Positions 1 through 12,143 of a stretch of 64,000 bases of DNA are shown here, piece after piece (positions within the stretch are counted from its first letter, which is position 1; each line of letters begins with the position of its first letter). The DNA is from Ceraceosorus guamensis. Its lineage: Eukaryota > Basidiomycota > Exobasidiomycetes > Ceraceosorales > Ceraceosoraceae. The translations under genes were made by a program, and so were the position numbers. The notes beneath the pieces are model-generated. The model had not been told where the DNA came from and made no database searches. It was given only the letters and a program-made list of their open reading frames with translations. The stretch spans positions 62,001-126,000 of the forward strand of contig NW_020290021.1 of NCBI RefSeq assembly GCF_003144195.1. Reading direction: 5' to 3'.

Positions 1-3000
1 GACGGTCCATCCAATCATAGCATCGGCAATGTCTTGCATCTCCATGAGCTCGATAATGTCTTCGACGTACTGATTCTTCTCCTCCTCGCTCGTGTGGTAG
101 TCTTGACGCAGGTATGCACTGAATCGAAGGGCTTCTCGGACCGTGGCAGTAGGCTCGTGCAGATCTTGCTGCTCAGCATATCCGCAAGCGCGTTGGAATT
201 CCGTGTCGACTGGACGTCCTTCGACCAGACGGTCGCCTTCGATTTTGCCGACGCTCTTGCGATCAGCAAGGACGTCAAGAAGAGTAGTCTTTCCTGCACC
301 ACTGGCGCCCATGAGAGCGGTCAGAGATCCGGGTACGCAGTAGCCGTTGATGTTGTCAAGCAATTGTCTTTGCCCGCCCTTGACAGGTACGGTGTACGAA
401 AGATTCTCCCAGGTGAACGCACGTCCTTCTGCCTTGAGTTCGACTTCGTCCGTCTTGCCTTCGAGGACCAGCTCACGACGCTCAGAGAGACGGGCGTTGA
501 GCTTCTGCTCTTCTGCATTGGGCTTCTTCTTGAAAACGATGGCCGAAGAGTACGATCCTTGCTCCATTGTCTCAACAAAGAATGCGGTGAGAGCAGTGAA
601 GCCAAAGAAGAAGATGAATTCGATGCCGAGGTTGAGCCATTGATGCCAGAGCTCGAAGCCAAACGACTCGCGCAGGTAGTCGATACCTCGAACTGAGGTC
701 TGCCCAAGCTCCGCTCCTTGCAGAGTACATGTTTGGTACTGGATGTTGTTGTACTGGGGAAATCCCGAAGGCACAAGATAACCGGATGCGGCATCACATG
801 CGAGGTCGAGACCACGGAACTCGTTCAGCATCAACGCTTCGAAGAAGTAGTAGATTGGGTTCAAGTAAGAAATCCTGAGAGGGGCGTAGCGTCAAGCGAT
901 GGTTCAGCTATGGGGTAATGAGACGTGAGCGAGCGAGCAGGAGTGACCACTCACCAGAAGAGCCATCGAGGCATGGCATCGCGTGGAAGCACGTAGCCCG
1001 CAAACAGCACAAGACCAGACATGACTGATGCGGCGAGACGCGCCGCAACGTCGTAAGACCTGCAGACAGTTCCGAACAGCGAGAAAAGCGCTCGGAAAGT
1101 GTAGTTCGCTAGGATGACGTGGATCCAGAAGGTGAAGAAGGCACCTGCGGTGTACCTCAAACCAGCCATGAAGTAGATGATGATGACGAACATTGTGATC
1201 TTGGGAATACCAGTCGGGAAATCTGCGGCAAGATGGGCGATAGTGAGAGCCGAGGGACGATAGAACGCGAATCCGTGGCTTTGTCTGAAAAGGATCGGGC
1301 GGCCTCCCATCTGAGTTGGCAATTCCGCAAAGGCGCTGAGAGATCCGAAGAGCAGCGTGATGAAGATGACACCACCGCGAGTGAAGGCGCCAGCTGCGTT
1401 GACCTCGATCTGGTAGAATAGAGAACCGATGACCAATGCGAGAATGAGTGAGGTGATGTAGGCAATGACAAGATCCCTCCTATCATTGAGGATCATTAGG
1501 ACTTGTCTGATCCAGAGGGCCTTGACCTGTTGCAAATAGTTGACAGTGTATCGACTCTTCTTGCCGACACCATGGTTCTTGTCTTCCATCACGGCTTGGC
1601 GGAACTCCTCCGCTGCGCTAGAGTCCTTCTCGAGCTCAGACTTGTACGTATCCTTGTCCGCGATGACCTTCCGGTAGATGTCGCTTGCTTGGTAAGCCGC
1701 CTCAAGGGCCTCGGGCGTGGAGGGGACATTGGACGCGTCGCGGCCGTCGGCAAAGACACGAACGTACTTGTCAGTGCAGCCAGCGACGTAATCAGCACTG
1801 GTTTGGCGGGGGAGGTCCTTGTAGCCCAGGCTCCAGAAGTACGGTCTGCATTGCTCCCTGGGTCCGTAGTAGACGCAGCGACCTTCAGTGATGACCATCA
1901 CGTTGTTGAACTGCTCATAGATACCCTCGCCCGCTTGGTAGAGAGAGACGAAAGTGGAAAGGCCAAGAACGTCCGTGAGGATGCGAAGACTCTTGGCGAG
2001 GTCCAGAGCACTACTGGCGTCGAGACCGCGGCTAGGCCCGTCCCAAGACAAGACGGCAGCACGCGTGCAGAGCATCTCAGCGACCGAGACGCGCTTGCGT
2101 TCACCGCCAGACACACCCCGTACGTAGGCGTCACCGACTTTGGTGTCGCGTGTATGCCTGATGTTGAGCATGCTGAGGAGCATGTTGACGACCTTTTCCC
2201 TGAATTCCTTCTTCGACTCGCCTGGGAGCAAGCGACCGGGAGACTTGAGTCTGAGTGCAGTCTCGAGAGTCTCGCCGACGGTGAGAGTGGGGAAATGCCT
2301 GTCATCTTCTTCATTGTAGACGATTTCTCCCGGGTACCTGTTGGTGAAGAGCTTGGCGGGCATGCCCCCGTAAGTGACCTCGCCGTTGACGCCAATGTAT
2401 CCACCGCGTTCGTTGGCTATAGTCTTGAGGAAGGTGGAGCAACCTGAGCCTGGTCGACCGAGCACGAGGGTCATCTCGCCTGGACGCATTGAACCATTGA
2501 AGTTTTGAAGCAGTTTGCGCTGTCCCAGCTTGAGCAGATCCACCTTGAGCAATTGGAGTATCATGAAAAGGGGTGCACCAAAGTTCTGCACGAGCGCGTC
2601 GGGGAAAGTTCGGACGCCCAAAGTCAGAGAGCCCATGCCGAGGACTTCCAGGTTTTCCCAGACGACGCCGACACGCTTGCGCTTGATGCCAGCCTGGCTG
2701 GAGGCAGATGTGTTGCTCTGGAGGTAGTCGAGAAGACTGAATTCGTCGTCGTCGCTAGCGCCCTCGATGTCCTTTTCCTTCTCAGCGGCGCGAGCTTCAG
2801 TGCTGAGAGTGCGGCCGAGGTTGGCAAATTCCTCCTTGGCGCGCTCCACATTGACGCCTTCGCCGTGATTCTCCAGTGACTCTTCGATGCTGGACGATTC
2901 GACATCGGTGGGCGAAGAGCTGTGCGCTTCATTGCGCTCACCAGCAGCCGTCAAGGGGGCAGAGTGGCTAACGGGACCACCGACACCGCCCTCGCCAGCT

Positions 3001-3014
3001 GGCAAAGAAGACAT
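1..3014 (-). CDS. PDR/CDR-type ABC transporter (ABCG, pleiotropic drug resistance), 3' end outside window
   Basis: Predicted plasma-membrane full-size ABC exporter of the fungal PDR family, which uses ATP to expel drugs or lipids. Exons read as complement(<1..874, 955..3014), with one 80-nt intron joined in frame (WLFW to ISYLNP). Order seen: cytosolic N-terminus, first nucleotide-binding domain with the family's altered Walker A (GRPGSGCS, Cys replacing Lys), ABC signature VSGGERKR, the PDR-style segment SWDGPSRGLD, a first membrane domain, then a second nucleotide-binding domain with an intact Walker A (GASGAGKTT). The window ends soon after that, so the second signature and second membrane domain are not visible. 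The ATG at 3014 is chosen because the acidic, Ser-rich N-terminus typical of the family follows and a TATA-like site lies about 240 bp upstream. The unequal ATP sites are normal for PDR proteins. Substrate cannot be predicted. Confidence 0.95.
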
Positions 3015-3248
3015 GATGTGTGAGTCGAATGCGGATGAGGAGGTTGTGTCTTGGATGGCGGAGAGGTTTGAAAGTGGGGAGTGCGCAGTCAGGAGGTAGA
3101 TGGTGACTGATTCGTCTACCTGGCGTTGGTGATTGATAAGCGCTCTATACCTGCGGAAGGAGGGGCGAGTGTATCCCGACTTCGCCGTAAGCCACGGTTG
3201 CTCACTTGGGGGAAAGCGGAGAGATCAATGCAGCGACCGAGAGCGTGC

Positions 3249-3256
3249 TTTATATA
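3249..3256 (-). promoter_or_regulatory. TATA-like box upstream of the ABC transporter
   Basis: On the minus strand this reads TATATAAA, about 235 bp upstream of the transporter ATG at 3014. Position and sequence fit a core promoter, but no transcript start is known. Confidence 0.45.
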
Positions 3257-3650
3257 GACTGTTAGTCCCAACTCCAACTCCAAGAGTCACGAGTTGCACC
3301 TCGCGCGGTGGCGGTGTGACCACATACAAATCTTAGCTTTGATCGAAAGTGAGCCGAAGTCATGCCAGGGTGCTCGGCTTTGTGCTCGGCTTTGGACATC
3401 CCGATTTCAGCGTTTTGTCGTGCATCCACGGGACGAAGGATCCGTGTCAGCAGCAGCACCCATGATGCAGGTGCAGGGAGAGAACGCGCGGTCCAATCAC
3501 CAATGGCGGGCTCAAATTGTGCCTTGCGGATGTTGGGCGCCGGAGCTCACCGAGCATAATGCGTGAGCTGCGTTGAGCTGCTCGGCCAAGGAGCTTTACT
3601 GCGAGAAAGCCAGAAGAGTCATGCATGCGGAGAAGGCTGCATGCATCAGA

Positions 3651-3671
3651 TGCTGCTGCTGCTGCTGCTGC
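3651..3671 (+). repeat. (TGC)7 trinucleotide microsatellite
   Basis: Seven perfect TGC units in the gap upstream of the ABC transporter gene. It lies outside any supported coding frame. Confidence 0.9.
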
Positions 3672-5414
3672 GATGAGTAGAGTCATCGAGGCAGCACAGA
3701 TTCAAGATTGGCGCTGCTCAATGCGGGCGCGCCTCTCATGGATGACTCTTCGTGCATGACGCGCGGGCAAAGCCCGAAACATGAGCAGATCTGGATCGAG
3801 AGCTGTTGCAAGCTTGCTCCTGCGCCTGTACGGTAGCTCATGCTTTGCTTGAGTCGAAAAGCTGAAGAAAGCAGCGCGGATGTGGGCATCGAAGCTCCCT
3901 GTGACTCATGGCTGCGTACTTGTGCGACACGATGTGTCATCTCGCATCACTCCCCAATCGAGTCAAGTGAGTCAGAGTAGACACGAGTGTCATTTGGAAG
4001 ATTTACTACTGCTGGTGACAAAAACTCTAATCAGGTGCATCACGCGTAGGATACCGGAGAGGCGTTCGTACAAGCAACATTTTCCCATCTGTCGGCCTCG
4101 GCGGAGTGAGCTGATGTCGCTTGCTGCAGGGGTACGTGCGGTCTAATGTACCTATAGACTACCAATAAAATAATGAAATGCTGAAAGATGTTCACAGATC
4201 GCATGCCTTGGCGCGAGCGTCGGCTGCTGACGATGACACCTCGTCAATCCCAAGCGAGGCGCAGCAGCAGCCTGCTGTGCTGGCTGGGATAGGACATGTT
4301 GAATCGCGTCTTCTTCCGGTTATTCTTCCGCGTGCAATCACTGAGGGCCGCGATACATACAAACTATATACGAGCGTAGTAACCCGTCCGAAAAGGCCGG
4401 CCGAGCGGGCGGGTCTCATATCCGAGAGTCGTGAGCTGCGTTGTACGAGTCGTGGGTCTTGGTTCCGCGAGTCTGCTCCCGTGCCCGCACCTCATCGTTC
4501 CACATCAATCATTTGATTCTTTCCGCGCGTGTTGGACTTTTGTTTTGCTTCGACCGTAGCCTCGAGTTTGAATCTTGAATGAATGCTTTCAGCGATTTGT
4601 AAAGGGCAGCATCCGTGCGCTCTAATTTGGACCCGATTTTGTTGATAAAACCGCGCTTCTTGCACCTTAGCTCAACACACCTGCAGGAGGCGTGGCAACA
4701 TGAAGAGTCGAGGGACGAGTCACACACACGCTTTTTCCCACCCCTGGCCGCGTACAACTATACTCGAGACTCATCACTCAAACTGACTGATGACTGATCG
4801 AGACACACTCTCGTGACGTGATATTGCTACCAAAGTGCTGGCGCCAGCCGAGTCTACGCCAAAGGCGTCTTATTGGGTTGTCCACAGCACACTTGATCGC
4901 CAATCTCGAATCAAGAAGGTCAATCTTGAATCAAAAAAACGAGTCAGAGGATGGCGGAATTGGACTCATGAGACGACACACATCCTACAGTAATTCTTGA
5001 TTGCTGCACGGTGACTCGCCCCGGCGGAATTCCGTCGAAGCGTGACTTGTACCGTGACTGGTGTCTATGCAGGCAGCGCCAGACCTTCGGGCGCAATGCG
5101 CGCATCCTCCATGAAAGGCCCGGGCATCCGAAATGGCAACCAGACTCATCAAATTCTGACTGACTCGGCCGGGCAAGTTCGCTTCTACAAGCGTGACTGG
5201 TCGAATGCATGCTGGTCGATCGCTCACTCATGATCAGTCACAACAGACTCACGACTCTTGTGCGAAGTTCGTATTCGTTGTGCCACCTACGGCATCGCAA
5301 CGTCCGCCACTCGATCGTGAAGCTGCCAAGCACTCATCTCACGAAGCCACATACGATGCATCGCAGCCCATTCATAGACATGTATAGAGAGCCCTGAGCA
5401 CCTACCTGCGGCCT

Positions 5415-5434
5415 GCAAGCAAGCAAGCAAGCAA
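5415..5434 (+). repeat. (GCAA)5 tetranucleotide repeat
   Basis: Five perfect GCAA units in noncoding sequence between the ABC transporter and Aha1-domain genes. Confidence 0.9.
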
Positions 5435-7048
5435 GATGCAACGATTTGCTCGAACAGTCGTGAGCCGGCGTTCCCTAGGCTCGCGCGCAGCTTATTATAG
5501 GTCGAACTCATCAGACTCTGGAAATAGGACATGCATGGATGACGTGCATGCAGGAAAGGGAAACGTCACATCAACCGAAAAGTCGCGATCGAGTACTCAC
5601 GACTGTGCGAGTGCGAGTGCCCGCGGGTCTTGATGATGGGCCTTGCATATTGAGCAGCAGCGGCACGTCACATGACGCGGAGCATGAAGCATCATCAGCT
5701 GACAATCAACTGAATCACGAATCAAATCGCGAATGAAAACTGCCAAACAGCCCAACGAAATTTCCCGCTTCTGGCCTTTAATGCTTCCAACGATGATGAG
5801 GAGTCGAGCTGGGAGCGAGCGCACGGTCAAGGCAGTCCAGTGACGACCGTGAAGGTTCGCACGCAAGCTTCCAGGCTGATCCTCACCCTCGGGCGGCGTC
5901 TTCCGGGGCATCCACGAAGGCGCGCGTCCTTTAATCACAAGTGAGTTTGAAAGGGAAGGGCTCGCGAGCCTCCACTCGTGTTGTGTACGACGAAAAGCAT
6001 AGTTGCGCACCGTGTCATTCACGATGGCCAGTCAAATCAAGGATCGTGGTGATACTTCAGCCAGCTTCAGACGCCGAGGCGACTCGACGGGATCAACTAC
6101 AGCACGCAAGAGTCGAGGCAAGCGTGCGACCTTCTGTACCGGTACTGTACTGTGTGGGGATGATATGGAAAGTCATCGCCGAGACACCGGGGGAGCATCT
6201 TGGCGGGTGAAGCTTGCCGGAGCGCAGCTAGCTCAGAGCTTTTTGCCTTTTTCCTTTGTTGCGGAACCGAGACGATGATGTCGCAGTGCGCTTTTAAGTT
6301 TCATGCACTTCTTGGCAATTCGTCCGGCCTATAGCGATACATTCGTGATTCACAGCGGATTTGATCGAGTGATCGTCCCGACGCCCACCTCTTCGCAGCT
6401 TAATTGCAAGACGAAGGTCGAGTGAGTTTCGAATCACCAGCTTAATGTCCCCTCCACGATTGGTGCCCCGTCGACCTGTAAGGCGACTTCTCTTCATCAG
6501 TAGTCACGAGTGGGACTTTGAGCTCCAAATCGATGCCCTCGTGCAGTCTGCGAAGATCAGTCTTGGTTTTGCCCAACGCTCACAGCTGGCAGATGCGGAG
6601 CACGCTCGCAGGCGACGTGAATAAACAAACACCCATCAGTCAGAGTGCTTCGTGACTGATGCCGAAGAGCTTTGCCACAGCGGCCCCGCTCATGGTATAT
6701 AGCGACGGATGAGCCTGCCGTGGTTCGAGCTTAGGGACAAGAGAACAGCCGCTGCGTGGTTGTGCGTTGCGAGTCACGTGCTCGGGCGGGCTCTCGCACG
6801 GCCCTCTGTGAGTCTTATCGGCCGAGAAGAAGGCACCTGATTGTGACGTTTCGAGAAGGCTCCAAAGGCGCGTGCAGCAGCTGTTGTAGCTAAGTGACTC
6901 ACTGTTGCTCCCAAGCGCTTCAGTATGTCTGGCTCCACCTCGCTTTACCCATCACAACTGTGCTCGCATCGCTTATCCACTGCACTAGCCACGTCCCTCA
7001 GCGCGCAGGATTCGCGCTCGTCAGTATTGCATCGGCAGAAATTGAAAG

Positions 7049-8087
7049 ATGTCGGACTCTTGGAACAAGCAGTATCACTGGAGGACCAAGGGAACCACGG
7101 CTTGGGCAAAGAGCTATTTCAACGCTCACTTGGTAGGCCTGGAAGCGCAGCTAGCTGGTGGAAGCATCAAGACCACCGAGATCAAGGATTGGGAGGGTGG
7201 TGAGTGCAAGACTTTCTTGCTTCGCACTCGGCTGCGCTTTCATTGCTGTGGAGGTCCGATCGAGCCAGCTGAACTCCTCACTGTCGCATAACACGTCCAC
7301 AAACGTGCCACAGATGTGGAGCTGGGCAACAGGAAGAACAAGTTGATCACCATCTACGATTGCTCTTTCGCTCTTAATTGGAGCGGTCAAGCATCCGATG
7401 GGTCTGAAGTAGCCGGTGTGATTAGGTGGCCGGAAGTGAGCCACGAGATTGAAGACAATGATGAGGAGTACAGGGTAAGTGCTTCTTCCCCTTCCGAGCC
7501 GATCGCTCGGAGTCGCTCCAAAACAATCAAGACCATGCGGCAAGCGATACGCGGAGCTTGCTGTCCACTTGCGACGTGAACCTCTGCTGACATGCTACAT
7601 CGCTTCTGACGCAGTTCGAGACGGAGCTCACGACAGGCGGTAACAGCGCCTCGTCACTCTACACCGAGCTTCGTTCCAAATTCGCTCCGACATTGATCCC
7701 CGTTTTCAAATCCTTTAGACCCACACTAGTAGCTACGCACGCAGGCGATCTGGGCCACGAACAGGAAGCCGAGAGTGCCAAAAAGGATGCCAAGCCGATT
7801 CCGGATGGGGCGCCCGTGATTGGGGCTGCAGAGGAGAAGAAGGCCAGCGATGAGAGTGCAGAGAGGGAAAAGAAGGAGAAGGAGGATAAGGTGAGCACTT
7901 GCTTGCGTGGCTGTGCGCCATGGGCCAGCAGCTCTGCGGAACTGCAGGGAAGCGTGGCGCCTTTTGCACCGCCCGCGTCGCAACTTGTCCTCGAGCTTGA
8001 CTCACTCGATGTGTTCCACACGACCATGGATATTCCCAGGAAAAGGCCGGCATTCCCCTCTTGCCTCCCGGCTTTGGAAGTATCTGA
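7049..8087 (+). CDS. Aha1 N-terminal-domain protein, Hch1-like Hsp90 co-chaperone
   Basis: Predicted cytosolic co-chaperone that binds the middle domain of Hsp90 and stimulates its ATPase. Exons: 7049..7199, 7314..7474, 7615..7890, 8040..8087, giving 211 aa. The first two thirds read as an Aha1 N domain: an early Trp-rich start (SWNKQYHWRTK), then GNRKNKLITIYD, LNWSG and VIRWPEVSHEIED, then a helix ending VFKSFRPTLV. After this come a Lys/Glu-rich linker and the short end PLLPPGFGSI. The C-terminal AHSA1/SRPBCC domain of full Aha1 is absent, and only about 390 bp separate this gene from the next, so it cannot be hidden downstream. In architecture it therefore resembles yeast Hch1 (known for its N-domain only) with an added charged tail. 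The last exon supplies only 15 codons and is the least certain part of the model. Confidence 0.85.
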
Positions 8088-8473
8088 GCGTGTAAATGAA
8101 GCATTTGGATATTGGGGCAAATCTACAAGGCGAAATAGATGCGACAACAGAACACACAGGACTTAGCAGCGGCTCTACGTTCTTGAGCGTTCGCAGTCTG
8201 GGTGCGCTAGTTCAGTGAGGTCATGTCATGAACCAAGCGCAATCGGAGGTGCAGCCTCGCTGCCAGTTTGGTCACGTCACGGGACGGATACTAATAAGCG
8301 GTAGGGCAGAATCTCTGGCGGGCAATCGATGCAAAAGGTCATGACATTGAGAGTCTGGACGAGAGAGATGCAATGCGAATGGAGGTGACGTGTGAAAGCG
8401 GGAAATATTGTCATGGGGAGGCGAGAGTGGGAGAGTAGCGCGAAATCTCTAAATGCTTCGTGAGCGGCTCCGC
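8088..8473. other. Convergent 3' intergenic region
   Basis: Short spacer between the stops of the Aha1-domain gene (+) and the GH16 gene (-). It presumably holds both 3' untranslated regions. No gene or clear terminator motif was recognised. Confidence 0.6.
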
Positions 8474-9787
8474 TCATCTGCTCCGCAAACCTCTGGAGGA
8501 GAGATCAGCGGTCGCCTTGTTGCGTTGATAGATGTCGATGGAGTTGATGACGAACTCGGCGTCTTTGTAATTTTCGCCGCTGGCAAGAGCTTTGCTCTGG
8601 TCCGTGCCGCAGCTCTCTTGCATGGGCACATTTCCCGCCCATTTGCCAAAGAGCGTGATGTCCATGACGATGCGTTGCGGACCGATCATCTTGCCAAAGT
8701 CGCAGGCGTTGGAATTGGCGAATCTGGCAGTCGGGATGCCCCAAGTGGATGGATCCAACGTTTGGCTCGACACATCCCGAAGACGAGCGGCTGAGGATGG
8801 CAGGGAAATATCGGAAGCGTAGGGAGAAGATTGGGAAGCTGAGGAGAGTTCGAGGCCGATCTCGACGTCTCTGTCCCGGATAGAGTGGCTGCCGCTAAAA
8901 GGATTGCCATTGACTCCGTACGCGGAGCCTTGTTCTTCCGGGGAGGAAGAAGCAGCGGATGAGGATGCAGCGCTCGTCGAGACGATCGGCTCGTCGGTCT
9001 CGATGCTGGCAGGGATAGACGCGTCGACAGAAGCTGTCGCATCGGTGTAAGGCTCCGTGGAATTTGGGCCCCTGAACTCTTTGGGAAGTTCGGTCGAGTT
9101 GCGGCCCCAGAACCAGATGGATACGCCATCTTCCGGCGTGAAGCTCATGGCAAAGACGCCGCCTCCATTTTCGTTGAACTTGCTTCCGAAGCTGGGTCCC
9201 CGCTCGTTGGTGTCCTTGATTGCGCAACCCGCGTTGCCATTGGCGAACGCATCGCAGTCGGCAGCGCCGGCCAATATCCTGCCCGAATAATCAGTGGCTA
9301 ATCGCGTGTTGCCTGTTCCAGCTACGGTCGTCGAAGGTGCGATGGTGCATCCAGGCTTGGTGTGCACCGTCATTTGATTGGAATCGTCGTCGCCAACGGA
9401 TTCTAGCACGTCTATCTCGCTGTTCAAAGGCCAATCGTCGCCGACGGTCCACAGCGCAGGCCAAGTCCCGCAACCAACGGGCATCTTGACAACGTCGAAC
9501 ACGATCAATCCTTCGTCGTACGTCCTGTTGCCTTGAAACCTGACGCTTGGTCGATCTTCACCAAGGGACAGATCTTCCGAAGAGACCTTCATGCGCGCTG
9601 CGGTGCGGTTGGAAGCGCTGATCAATCCCAACTTCTCCGCGTCGGATTGAGTTTGAAAGGAGACTTGGCCATGGGTCGGGTCTGGAAGGGACCAAAATTC
9701 GAATCCGTCGAAAAAGTTTTCGCCGCGGTGAGAGTCGTATAAGGTCCAAATGGAGCTTTGGGAGCTTGAACTTGACGTAGCACTCGA

Positions 9788-9819
<32 letters not shown>

Positions 9820-9982
9820 ATTGATGATTGGTGTGCGAGTGATTGGAATCGTCGTTCTGGTCGCGGCTGTCGTCCCTGTTCTGCAAGGAGTGGGACTGGC
9901 GGGATGGAATGACGAACGCTTGAGCGCAAGCTGCGATGGAGACCACGCCTGCTAGAGCGACGAGGCTGTTGGCTGCCTTCAT
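8474..9982 (-). CDS. Secreted GH16 endo-1,3(4)-beta-glucanase-like glycoside hydrolase
   Basis: Predicted secreted beta-glucan hydrolase or transglycosylase of GH16, single exon, 502 aa. The frame is open to 10159, but the ATG at 9982 is preferred because it starts a good signal peptide (MKAANSLVALAGVVSIAACA). A Ser-rich linker with a long Ser run, encoded by a CTG/AGC repeat, spans about residues 55-76. The GH16 domain follows, with the catalytic motif EIDVLE near residues 188-193 (first Glu nucleophile, last Glu acid/base) and the surrounding PALWTVGDDWPLNSEID and GGGVFAMSF blocks. Between the strand around residue 300 (GRNSTELPKEF) and the conserved DPSTWGIP near 410 there are about 100 extra Ser/Ala-rich residues where fungal relatives normally have a short loop. 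No GPI or membrane anchor is visible. Likely cell-wall remodelling; exact linkage preference unknown. Confidence 0.9.
9788..9814 (+). repeat. (GCT)9 microsatellite encoding polyserine
   Basis: Nine GCT units on the plus strand read as AGC (Ser) codons in the GH16 gene on the minus strand. They make a homopolymeric Ser stretch in the linker ahead of the catalytic domain, so length polymorphism between strains is likely. Confidence 0.9.
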
Positions 9983-12143
9983 CTTCAAGGAAAGCAAAGG
10001 AAAGAGAGCTAAAGGAGGAGGTGTTTTGTGTGAGCGATTGGGTTCCAAGTTGGCGAGTGCTGCGTGGAAGGTAGCGTATGCGGAAAGGCAGGCTGTAAGA
10101 ACCTTATGTCTAGGCGAGAGGATGGGAGAGCATCGTTGGATGTGGGCGAAGCGTGACATCCCATCTTATACATGACTGCTATTCGCATTGAGCCAAGACA
10201 GACGAGACTTCAAAATCGAACGAGTTTTGCAATCCTCTCAATCAGACATCAGCTAGCTGAAACATCCGTTGCTCTGCTCCAATGGTGGGTGCTGTCCATC
10301 CATCGCTGTGGGAGAGGACAAGTCTTGGAGCAGGTAGAGTTGTCCAAGAGACGACTACTGCCCAAGCCGCCATTGATATCTCCGTAGCGCGTCTCTCTTT
10401 CCTCCCTTTTTCCCGACCTGTGCACCATCAGACATCTTCTCAAAGCGTCGATCGAGAGCGGGCACATTGCCATGCACGAACCAGCGTCCTACTGTATCGC
10501 ATCTGGGACCTAGCTGGCTCGCTCGGCAAGACAAGTTTTGCGCTAGAATAATCAAGAGGCACCAAAGAAGCGCGCGGCTCGCTTGCGGGATGACGAGATG
10601 TTGGATGTTTCAGTTGGATGGCCCAAAAGATGACATATATGGATCCAAAATTGGCGCCGCGTGTCTGCGTGCTGCTGCTGCGTGCATGCATGCCGAGGCC
10701 CTTCCCCTACTCACACTCACGACTGCAGACACCACTGCGCACGCGGCCCTGTTGTCGCTCGTCACTCAAATCAGGCTTGCGTGCGCGCGTGCTCCATTCG
10801 TGGAAAGGTGCAGCTGTGATCAACGGTGCATGACCGAGGGAACGTCGTACCTAACAAACATGCTATATGGCCGCTGCTATGCTCGATCAAGCGGCGAGTC
10901 CAGCAGTCCAGCAAGGAGCGAGACGCGGGTGCTTCACAATTCCCTGAAAGATCCCGCCGTTGTGTGCCAGCTGCTGCATGCTGCTGCTCCCTTCAAAGTG
11001 CCGACCAGCGCCTCGCAGCCGATTCGCCATTCATCTTTCTCTAAGCGAGCGCATTTGAAGGAGCAAAAGACTTGACGAACGTGGGGCTCGCTCTGTCGAA
11101 GGGCTTCATTGACTACTCAGATTGCAAGTGCTGAGAGTTTTGTGGTCGCTTGAATCGCAAAGCTCAGCGTCGAATGCCAGATCAGATCCCCCACACGCAC
11201 GTACGCGGTCTCACATTTGGATTCACGATTCAGATTCGAGCCCGCGTGAATGCTGCATGGTGTAGTGAGACAGGTCTGTCTGACTCGCTGCACGTACGCG
11301 CTTTGGTCCTTCGGTCAGGTCCGCATTTCGACGGAGGTGATGTGGTGATGAAAGGTCAGCTTGGCATCCTTTTACAACAAACGCTAGTCCCTTCCACAGA
11401 GCCTGATGGAGGGCTAAGCGAGGTGTGAGCAGGGCATCGCGGGCGTATCCACCTCCGCCCTGTGCTCTCTCTACAGCGAGCGAATCGTGATGGTGTGACG
11501 ATTGGAGCAAATCAGAAAATGATTCTGATCGATGAGCTTCTCATCAAAATCGCCAGTCATGCAGATGGAGCGCGTCGTCGCGCGTCGCGCGCTGACCCGC
11601 ACTAGCGCGTTTTGGGGGGCCCGCGGTGGAGCTGTTGCTCAGCTAGAAGTCGTGAGTCGTGAGTGAATCAAGAATCAAATCTGGCTGGATTCAAGCGTTT
11701 GTTTGTCTTTCTTTGGCCCTGCTTTGGTATAGTCCTCCGACCAATGTTCCTCATCTCGACTCTTGCTCTCGGCATTTGTGGGCCGGAAACGCCGACACAG
11801 AGTCAGAAGTCTTGAGTCACTGAGTGTCGAGTACGGGGGCGTCGCCTCCCACATTGGACACGTGACGCAGGTTCGAGCACACCCATCAAGGTGGTGCGTG
11901 CGTACAGATTCTTGATACGTGACTCTTCACTTTTAGACTGACAAAGCTCCACGGTTGACGTCGGCGGGTGACGAAAGGGGCAGCCCAGATGGCTGTCCGT
12001 CCCTCCCTTCCGCACATCAATCTCATCACCCAGACACCTATCGAACGGCTGCCAACGATTGCGAGACATCACACACAAACCATCGACATGTTCTTCTCAG
12101 CTCCATTTGCATTTCCGCGATGCGCAACCTCAGGGAGCGGCGC
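9983..12143. other. Intergenic region: GH16 promoter side and HOM6 3' side
   Basis: About 2.2 kb with no supported gene. The longest open frames (for example 10467-11075 plus) show no family features and poor composition. A TATA-like word on the minus strand near 10166-10173 lies about 190 bp upstream of the GH16 ATG. The words GTCGTGAG, GAGTCGTGAG and GAATC are stacked at 11648-11669. Confidence 0.5.

Larger units (their letters stand above)
3015..7048. other. Gene-free divergent intergenic region (about 4.0 kb)
   Basis: Lies between the divergently transcribed ABC transporter and the Aha1-domain gene. I find no open frame with a recognisable domain or convincing signal peptide. It holds a (TGC)7 run, a (GCAA)5 run and many short words related to GAGTCGTGAG and ATTCACGATTC, for example near 4424, 5711-5736 and 6341-6353. 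It probably contains two promoters and untranslated leaders. An unusual small gene or noncoding RNA cannot be excluded. Confidence 0.5.

Noticed and set aside
1503-2447. 314-codon open frame opposite the ABC transporter
   Set aside because: It is the antisense shadow of a clear coding exon; its protein resembles nothing and the opposite strand carries all transporter motifs.
2400-2480. Altered Walker A (GRPGSGCS) in the first ATP-binding domain of the ABC transporter as a novelty
   Set aside because: The Lys-to-Cys change is a known, conserved feature of fungal PDR transporters.
9983-10159. 59-codon N-terminal extension of the GH16 frame
   Set aside because: It would bury the signal peptide that begins at the ATG at 9982; the extension looks like untranslated leader.
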